Below, one piece after another: positions 33,455-38,170 of a DNA stretch of 38,170 nucleotides. The translations under genes and the position numbers were made by a program. The stretch is from DATKDP01 sp035546335 (GTDB taxonomy: Bacteria > Acidobacteriota > Thermoanaerobaculia > Gp7-AA8). Under the pieces are notes generated by a model that made no database searches, was not told the origin of the DNA, and saw only the letters and a list, made by a program, of their open reading frames with translations. Each line of letters opens with the position of its first letter. Position 1 is the stretch's first letter. The DNA lies in the NCBI GenBank assembly GCA_035546335.1, contig DATKDP010000033.1:1-38170 (forward strand), given 5' to 3'.

Positions 33455-33510
33455 CTCGGGGCTCGAGACTCGGGACTCGGGACTCGGGGCTCGGGGCTCG
33501 GGGCTAGAGA
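33455..33510. repeat. Tandem heptamer array, G-rich
   Basis: Eight consecutive 7-mers of the form CTCGGGG/CTCGGGA/CTCGAGA/CTAGAGA start 2 nt after the stop of the TPR-AIM24 gene. At least five GGG(G) runs with 3-4-nt spacers form a G-quadruplex-type motif on the plus strand. Confidence 0.85.
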
Positions 33511-33614
33511 CTACGACTTCAGAAAAACATTCATCACTGGAAGACCTCGAGCCGGCGCACCAGCAGTCGTTGAACTTCCCCGAAGCTCGACGAGTGGTCG
33601 CACTCTAGCAGCTA

Positions 33615-33788
33615 GCAGGCTGCTGGAGGACTGGGGCGAGCGTGCAGGCGTTGTTGTCATGATGAGTCGAACCAGGTTCGCGCTCGTCGACCTCCGGCCG
33701 CGAAGGCGGCCGAAACAACCACAGCCCCGCCCGTGAGGGCGGGGTGACGAATCATGCGCAATTCCTCGGAAGGCCGCGAAGGCGGCCG
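33615..33788. repeat. Left copy of the 170-bp repeat around hicAB
   Basis: About 90% identical to 34560-34730, same orientation. It contains two GGCCGCGAAGGCGGCC hairpins, the GCCCCGCCC-GTGA-GGGCGGGG hairpin, and GAATCATGCGCAATTCCTCG. Left end begins GCAGGC. Confidence 0.85.
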
Positions 33789-33914
33789 AAACAACCTCAG
33801 CCCCGCCCGTGGCAGTTCGCACAGCTGGAGCGCTGAACCGTTGGACGGCCGAGGTACTCCTCCTCCGCCGGATGTGCTGGACGAGGTGCTGGCGGATCGG
33901 CATACTGCGTTTCG

Positions 33915-34106
33915 GTGAAGGTTCGTGACGTCATCACGACACTTGAGGCGGACGGTTGGCGTCTCGCTCGAACGAAGGGTAGTCATCGACAGTTTCGTCA
34001 CCCGTCAAAGCCTGGAACAGTGACCGTAGCAGGGAAGTTGAGTATCGATGTTCCCGTCGGAACGCTCGGAAGCATCTGGAAGCAGGCTGGGTTGAAGAAG
34101 GACTGA
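33915..34106 (+). CDS. hicA: HicA-type mRNA interferase toxin
   Basis: 63 aa, GTG start. It has the HicA dsRBD-like fold: MKVRDVITTLEADGWRLARTKGSHRQFRHPSKPGTVTV carries the conserved GSH, with the catalytic His, and the lysine-bounded C-terminus. Translation-inhibiting RNase, neutralised by HicB. It is followed after 7 nt by hicB in the usual toxin-first order. Confidence 0.93.
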   Translation: MKVRDVITTLEADGWRLARTKGSHRQFRHPSKPGTVTVAGKLSIDVPVGTLGSIWKQAGLKKD

Positions 34107-34113
34107 GTGACAC

Positions 34114-34320
34114 ATGGAATACGTCGTCATCATTGAACAGGGCGAATCATCGGTCGGAGCGTACGTCCCAGACCTTCCAGGTTGCGTCGCGGTCGGGGAA
34201 ACGCGAGATGAGGCGATGAAACTCATTCGTGAAGCTGTTGAACTTCACATCGAGAGCCTTCGTGAGAACGGCGAACCCGTACCGGCACCTCACTCGTTCG
34301 TAGAACGCGTCGCAGTCTGA
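34114..34320 (+). CDS. hicB: HicB-type antitoxin
   Basis: 68 aa with the partial RNase H fold of HicB: YVVIIEQGESSVGAYVPDLPGCVAVGETRDEAMKLIREAVELHIESL. It is the short form without a C-terminal DNA-binding domain, so autoregulation must use another element or protein. It forms a two-gene unit with hicA. Confidence 0.93.
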   Translation: MEYVVIIEQGESSVGAYVPDLPGCVAVGETRDEAMKLIREAVELHIESLRENGEPVPAPHSFVERVAV

Positions 34321-34326
34321 ATGGCC

Positions 34327-34452
34327 GCCTAACTCATAGGACTCTTTACTGCATCCCGCTTCTGAGCGCTGTCCGCGAACGCGGCCGGCGACGCGCCGAT
34401 CATGCATCGAGTCGAGGCGGGGAGGGGGATGCGGGAAAGATCTCAGTTGGAC
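34327..34452 (+). repeat. Candidate attC (integron recombination) site after hicB
   Basis: GCCTAAC (34327-34333, RYYYAAC core) and GTTGGAC (34446-34452, GTTRRRY core) frame an imperfect palindrome: TCTTT (34343-34347) with AAAGA (34436-34440), GCATCCC (34351-34357) with GGGATGC (34426-34432). It starts 7 nt after the hicB stop, where attC sites usually lie. An identical GTTGGAC at 33840 would define the other cassette border. The spacers (9 and 5 nt) are not ideal, so this is moderate support. Confidence 0.5.
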
Positions 34453-34559
34453 GAAGGTGCTGGCCATCGTGGGGAGAGTACTGATTCGCGTCGCGGGTGA
34501 GCGAAACGAGCGCTGACCAGTCGTCGCGGCGGGGTGAAGCAGAGCGATTCCAGAGCAGC

Positions 34560-34730
34560 GCAGGCAGGCGGAGGAGTGGGGCGAGAGAGCAGGCGTTGTC
34601 ATGATGAGTCGAGCCAGGCTCGCGCTCGTCGCGCTTCGGCCGCGAAGGCGGCCGAAACAACCCCAGCCCCGCCCGTGAGGGCGGGGTCATGAATCATGCG
34701 CAATTCCTCGGAAGGCCGCGAAGGCGGCCG
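34560..34730. repeat. Right copy of the 170-bp repeat around hicAB
   Basis: Pair of 33615-33788, lying between the hicB attC-like site and the integrase remnant. It carries the same hairpins and GAATCATGCGCAATTCCTCG. Confidence 0.85.
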
Positions 34731-34772
34731 GCACAGTCGGCTCGTTCTTCAAGGGCACGCGACATTCCCGCG

Positions 34773-35243
34773 ATGATCTCGCTCCCCCTTGACTCCGCCA
34801 CGCCACCGAGGGAACCTCGGAGCCGGCCGCCGCCGCCCAAACTTCTCGACCGCGTTCGCGACGCGATCCGCGTCCTTTCCGAATGCGGCGGTAGAGTGGG
34901 GATGGCAGTACGTCTTCCATCGGGGAGTCGGAGTGTCGAGCCGTGGAGCGGCCGGATCGGGCGACACCACATCGACGAGTCGACCGTGCAGAAGGGTGTG
35001 AGACAGGCAGCGCTGGCTGCGGGGATCGCCAGACCCGCAGGCCCGCACACGTTTCGCTACGGTTTCGCCAGGCATCTGCTCGAGGACGGCGATGACATCC
35101 GGACGATTCAAGAGCTGCTCGGCCATGCGAACGTGCAGACCACGATGATCTGCACGCACGTGCTGAATAGCCAGCGGGGCGGCGTCCGGAGTCCTCTGGA
35201 CATTGTGGAAGGCCCCATGATCAGCCGCGCAAGCAGTCCGTGA
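34773..35243 (+). pseudogene. Decayed integron-type tyrosine integrase (IntI remnant)
   Basis: The N-terminus PKLLDRVRDAIR matches the start of IntI proteins. After it a large internal part (about 180 aa) is missing. EWGWQYVF, an IntI segment, is found only in the +1 frame at 34894-34917, and SGRIGRHHIDES, QAALAAGIARPAGPHTFRYGFARHLLEDG and DIRTIQELLGHANVQTTM follow back in the first frame. The catalytic HxxR is kept (HTFR), but the nucleophile position in TTMIYTHVLN reads TTMICTHVLN, so Tyr is Cys. With two frame breaks, the central deletion and the lost Tyr, it cannot be active. Confidence 0.85.
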
Positions 35244-35353
35244 AGTCATGGATGTTCAGCGAGTTACGGTAGAAATCGGTCCGTCAGGGAGCGTCAGCGA
35301 GCGATTCCGGCGTTGGCCATTTCAATTAATCCGTATAATCCGCTCAGTGAGAC

Positions 35354-35360
35354 GTTGGGC
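35354..35360 (+). other. GTTRRRY core site at the start of the HEPN cassette
   Basis: GTTGGGC lies 18 nt before the HEPN start codon and about 110 nt after the integrase remnant. It fits the point where an attI or attC core would join a cassette. A heptamer alone is weak evidence; the palindrome at the other end supports it. Confidence 0.45.
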
Positions 35361-35378
35361 CGCAGAAGACAAAGGAAG

Positions 35379-36182
35379 ATGGCGACGACCAAACGGGCCG
35401 CAACGAAGAAAACCGCGGGCAAAGCGGCCGGAAAGAAGGGCCCTGCGCCGAGCGTCCGAAAATCTGGGGGCAACACGCCGAAGGCCGAGGCTCTTGGGCG
35501 AGCGCACCTCATCGTGAAGTACACTCACGATTCGGCACGGGCGTTCATGGACGCCTTTCGAGCGGTCCGAGAAAGACGTGGAGCTACCGTTGGTACGTCG
35601 ACCGATGAAGAGCAGGACCTCCTCCGAGCTATGCTCGTCATGACCGCGGCTGGGCTGGATGGAGCGCTGAAGCAGATCATTCGGGACACGCTGCCGGCGA
35701 TCGTCAATGCGGATCGCGACGCCCTCGCAGAACTTGAGACGTTCGTGTCGCGGCAGCTCCGCGGTGAGGTCGAGCCTGTCGGAGCGCCTGCGCCATCAAA
35801 GTTTTTGGCGCGAGTGTTAGTGGCGAAATCTCAGCAAAGCCAAGTGATCGAGGAGTACATTCTTGATCTGACAGGATCAAGCTTGCAGTCCGCAGACGAA
35901 CTGTTTCGCGCCGCGAAGGCACTTGGCGTGAAACCAGCGGAGGTCGCTATCAACAAGGACGAACTGAAGCCGATCTTCCAGATTCGAAACAAGATCATCC
36001 ACGAACTTGATATCAACTTTGATCACGTCAAGCGAAACCGTCAGACACGATCGCAGAAGGAGATGTGCAAGCACGCGAACCGACTTCTGGAAATTGGCGA
36101 GAAGCTGATTGCCGCGGTTGATAGTAGGCTTCGTCCAACTCGGCGTTGCACCGGACGCGGCCAGCGGGCTTCATTCCTGTAG
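35379..36182 (+). CDS. HEPN-domain protein with Lys/Ala-rich N-terminal tail
   Basis: 267 aa. Residues 1-45 are a histone-like basic tail (MATTKRAATKKTAGKAAGKK). The rest is helical: DEEQDLLRAMLVMTAAGLDGALKQIIRDTLP, a middle FVSRQLRGEVEP segment, and IFQIRNKIIHELDINFD with the Rx4H HEPN motif (R-N-K-I-I-H). It resembles the RiboL-PSP-HEPN group. HEPN proteins are often RNases in toxin-antitoxin or anti-phage systems; activity here is inference. AAAGGAAG precedes the ATG at 35379. It follows a GTTGGGC core and runs into an attC-like palindrome. Confidence 0.8.
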   Translation: MATTKRAATKKTAGKAAGKKGPAPSVRKSGGNTPKAEALGRAHLIVKYTHDSARAFMDAFRAVRERRGATVGTSTDEEQDLLRAMLVMTAAGLDGALKQIIRDTLPAIVNADRDALAELETFVSRQLRGEVEPVGAPAPSKFLARVLVAKSQQSQVIEEYILDLTGSSLQSADELFRAAKALGVKPAEVAINKDELKPIFQIRNKIIHELDINFDHVKRNRQTRSQKEMCKHANRLLEIGEKLIAAVDSRLRPTRRCTGRGQRASFL

Positions 36183-36233
36183 AATCGGTCCGTCCTCGCG
36201 TCGCTGGCCGCGCCGGTGAACGCCAGGGAGGGC
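36133..36233 (+). repeat. attC-like palindrome at the end of the HEPN cassette
   Basis: GTCCAAC (36133-36139) is an RYYYAAC core. It is followed by the arm 36142-36166 (GGCGTTGCACCGGACG..), which pairs with 36202-36224 (CGCTGGCCGCG..AACGCC) along its whole length. Two bases on the left arm are unpaired, the extrahelical bases typical of attC. The opposite core should read GTTRRRY but reads GGAGGGC (36227-36233), so the site looks decayed. The HEPN stop codon lies in the loop. Confidence 0.7.
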
Positions 36234-36571
36234 AATGGGGTCAGACCTTCGATTCTCAGGCCGCTGACGCTGCTGGGCGCTCCATCTCGCGCGTGGCTCC
36301 CACCACTCGGCCGCGAGAGCACTACGTGAGATCGATAACGAACTGTTCGCCCTGATGTTACGACGCATGACCTGGTCTCACGCAGACCGCGGCGCTGGCG
36401 AGTTCGTGTCGAGCGCGGGACACACTGCAGCTTCTGCTGGGTTCGAGCTGCTCGATCCGGACGGGGCTCGCTGGCGCTGCGATCACTTCCGCGTTTCGTG
36501 CAGATCGCACCGGTGAACCGCAGGTCGCTGTCAGCCGCACGCCCCACCTGCGCGCCAGGTGCGCCCACCTC
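36234..36571. other. Gene-free stretch downstream of the HEPN cassette
   Basis: No credible open frame, RNA or repeat was identified. CACCGGTGAAC near 36508-36518 recalls the right arm of the attC-like site, but a matching left arm was not found. Confidence 0.5.
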
Positions 36572-37084
36572 TTACTTCTCGGAAGGCGGCTGCAGACCCG
36601 CTCCGGCGATGATCTTCCAGCCGTCGGCCATCTTCCGGTACACATGATTGAGGATCCGGTCGTAGGACCGCGGCTTGCCCTCTACATCAGTCCAGGAAGT
36701 CCTCACGTGCTGATAGACGACGCCAACGTCGCCGTACACCTTCACCGAAAGCGGCTCCAGCGTGTAGACGTAGGGTCCGTCCCCCCGCTCTGCGAAATTC
36801 CTGATCCGAGCAGCTCGCCACTCGGACTTGCTGAAGACACGTCTACCACTCCAGGCGGCGATATCGTCCGCATACAGCTTCATGTGACCCTCGAGATCTT
36901 TCTCTTGCAGGGTCTTCCAGAACATCTCTTCGTGAGCCCAGACCTCCTGCTCTTGCTCCGAGAAGGTGGCGGGCGCGGGTTGCGTCCGCTGTTCCGGTAT
37001 CGCATCCGGCGTTTGCGCGGTTGCTGACGCAACGCCGAGCGCAACCGCGCAAAGCGCGCCGGCGAATCGTGCGGTCATGTACAT
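36572..37084 (-). CDS. Secreted SnoaL/DUF4440-like (NTF2-fold) protein
   Basis: 170 aa. The signal peptide MYMTARFAGALCAVALGVASATA is cleaved before QTPDA. The body contains EVWAHEEMFWKTLQEKDLEGHMKLYADD, FAERG, VYQHVRTSWTDVEGKPRSYDRILNHVYRKMADGWKIIAG; that is the SnoaL-like/NTF2 pattern for small-molecule binding or unknown enzymes. The ATG at 37084 is used; an in-frame start to 37324 would place the promoter inside the gene. Confidence 0.8.
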   Translation of the reverse strand: MYMTARFAGALCAVALGVASATAQTPDAIPEQRTQPAPATFSEQEQEVWAHEEMFWKTLQEKDLEGHMKLYADDIAAWSGRRVFSKSEWRAARIRNFAERGDGPYVYTLEPLSVKVYGDVGVVYQHVRTSWTDVEGKPRSYDRILNHVYRKMADGWKIIAGAGLQPPSEK

Positions 37085-37495
37085 GAGGAGCCCCTTCCGA
37101 TCCGAGTTGCGGCGCAGTATAGCGCAGTGGTAGCTCGGGGACAACGTCAGCCGCTCCAAGTTCTCCCGTCGACCAGGGCCGCGGCTCGTTCGGCCGGCGA
37201 CCAGGGTGAGCACAGGCAGGAGTGCCTGTGCCCATTGCTGTCCATTCATGAACGTCTCGCCGGTGACGTACCCGCGTAGCCGGATGGCAGGCGAACCAAT
37301 GGCCTCTGCTGCCTCTCGGCACATTTGACGTACCGCCGTCTAACTCTACCCAAAGATATTTGAAATTTGAGAGTCAAAGACCGGGCGCGGGCTCGGGCGC
37401 TGGCTCGTGCCCGGGAAGGACTGCCGCGGGCTTGAAAGTCTCGGTCCTCCGCACGATCATCTTTCTGCCAGGAAAGAAACGACCGGGGAGGACCG
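37085..37495. other. Gene-free divergent region
   Basis: It carries the promoter of the SnoaL-like gene on the minus strand and the start region of the pseudogene on the plus strand. A short AT-rich block (37348-37372) interrupts the high GC. No further gene is supported. Confidence 0.5.
37116..37144 (-). promoter_or_regulatory. Promoter of the SnoaL-like gene
   Basis: On the minus strand TTGTCC (37144-37139) and TATACT (37121-37116) are spaced by 17 nt. The -10 box lies 31 nt from the start codon. Confidence 0.65.
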
Positions 37496-38170
37496 ATGGA
37501 CACCTTTGCGAAGCTGTTCGGCAGCCTCGTTGCTTTCGTATACCACTGTTTCGATCGCATCGTTATCCTTGGATACCTGCCTCTGCTCACCCGTCCCGAG
37601 AACATCGTCCACTTCTTCCGTGACGTCCACCAGGTCGGCGCGATCACGAAAGAGGTCCTCCGTCAGCGGACCGATGACTACACGAGGTGGGTTGATTCCT
37701 TCGCGCGCAATCACAGAGTTCCGAACGAATGGGCCCAGAAGGGTGTGCGCAAGGAGGACTACGTCCGGCCTCGCCTCCGGCAGATGGAACGATCCAAACG
37801 GTTCGGCGTGTACTTCATTCTCAAGAGCATGGAGGTCGGCCCGTCGTTCCGAATCAGCAGTCCGAAGGCGTACTCCCGACATTCGTCAGGCCATCATCAC
37901 CACCTTCTCTCTCGATCCGGCTGCCTACTCGCTGAACCAAGTACGCTACGACGTGCGCAAATTGAAAGCCCACGGCCTGATCGAACGCGACGGGAAGCGC
38001 TACGCCTATCGCCTCACCGAGAAGGGGAACAAGGTCGCTCTTCTCTTCGTCCTCTTCCACAAACGCGTTTGCGGTCCGTTGGCCAACAGTCTGTTCAACA
38101 AACCGCCTCAGTCTGCGATCCCGCCGGCTACCAGGATCGAGGCTGCCTACCGCCGTGCTGACAAATCCAT
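37496..38170 (+). pseudogene. Internally deleted conserved hypothetical gene (continues off the window)
   Basis: The first ~123 codons (MDTFAKLFGSLVAFVYHCF.., HFFRDVHQVGAITKEVLRQRTDDY, FGVYFILKSMEVGPSFR) read well. After about 37865 this frame becomes low-quality Ser/Arg-rich, while another frame from 37872 reads TPDIRQAIITTFSLDP, RKLKAHGLIERDGKRYAYRLTEKG and LFHKRVCGPLANSLFN, a winged-helix-like end. The N- and C-terminal parts of a larger protein therefore seem joined out of frame after a deletion. The start has a GGGAGGACC ribosome site. I cannot name the family with certainty. Confidence 0.75.

Larger units (their letters stand above)
33454..33914. other. Gene-free stretch before hicA
   Basis: It holds a tandem heptamer repeat (33455-33510), the left copy of the 170-bp duplication (33615-33788) and a GTTGGAC heptamer at 33840-33846. 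The minus-strand open frame of 130 codons in this area has no recognisable protein character. Confidence 0.6.
34321..34772. other. Gene-free stretch between hicB and the integrase remnant
   Basis: It begins with a candidate attC site (34327-34452) and contains the right copy of the 170-bp repeat (34560-34730). No credible gene is present; the region between 34453 and 34559 shows nothing recognisable. Confidence 0.6.

Noticed and set aside
33511..33903. 130-codon minus-strand open frame before hicA
   Set aside because: Runs through the 170-bp repeat and its hairpins; the encoded sequence is repetitive and not protein-like.
36480..36530. Second attC-like site
   Set aside because: CACCGGTGAAC resembles a right arm and TGCGATC/GATCGCA pair locally, but cores and a long complementary arm are lacking.

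Overview
The window is 38 kb of GC-rich bacterial chromosome. RNase Y, a zapA-6S RNA-rny-ymdB order, a fused nuoCD, a YdeP-type molybdoenzyme and a Pif1-like helicase suggest an environmental, possibly Acidobacteriota-like lineage. That placement is inference; no rRNA marker is present.

1-10.4 kb (minus strand) is a complete type I-E CRISPR-Cas locus. It reads WYL-domain regulator, DEDDh (DnaQ-like) exonuclease, cas3, cse1, cse2, cas7, cas5, cas6e, cas1, cas2, a short leader, and then the leader end of the CRISPR array, which leaves the window at position 1. Most cas genes overlap or nearly touch. The exonuclease stop codon overlaps the cas3 start codon, so the exonuclease appears built into the operon; this is the most interesting point in the left half.

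10.4-23 kb is mostly housekeeping. It holds a Pif1-like helicase, a YdeP/FdhF oxidoreductase, tRNA-Val(UAC), an operon of YbjN-like protein, lipoprotein and tandem UspA protein, an RlmI-like methyltransferase, a HAD phosphatase, an MFS exporter, peptide deformylase, cysteine desulfurase and a ferritin-like protein. Three copies of a ~75 bp palindromic repeat and a pair of direct repeats around the tRNA lie in the gaps.

23-33.5 kb carries a partial complex I cluster (nuoB, nuoCD, nuoI) with a good promoter, a 164 bp palindromic element, zapA, a 6S RNA candidate, rny, ymdB, a glycosyltransferase-like gene, an AraC-type regulator, a MazG-like protein, a lytic transglycosylase and a TPR-AIM24 protein.

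33.5-38.2 kb is an accessory region. It has a HicAB toxin-antitoxin pair between two ~170 bp near-identical repeats, a decayed integron-type integrase whose catalytic Tyr reads as Cys, and a HEPN-domain gene that starts just after a GTTRRRY core site and ends in an attC-like palindrome. These look like the remains of a chromosomal integron whose integrase points the same way as its cassettes. A secreted SnoaL-like protein and an internally deleted pseudogene close the window.
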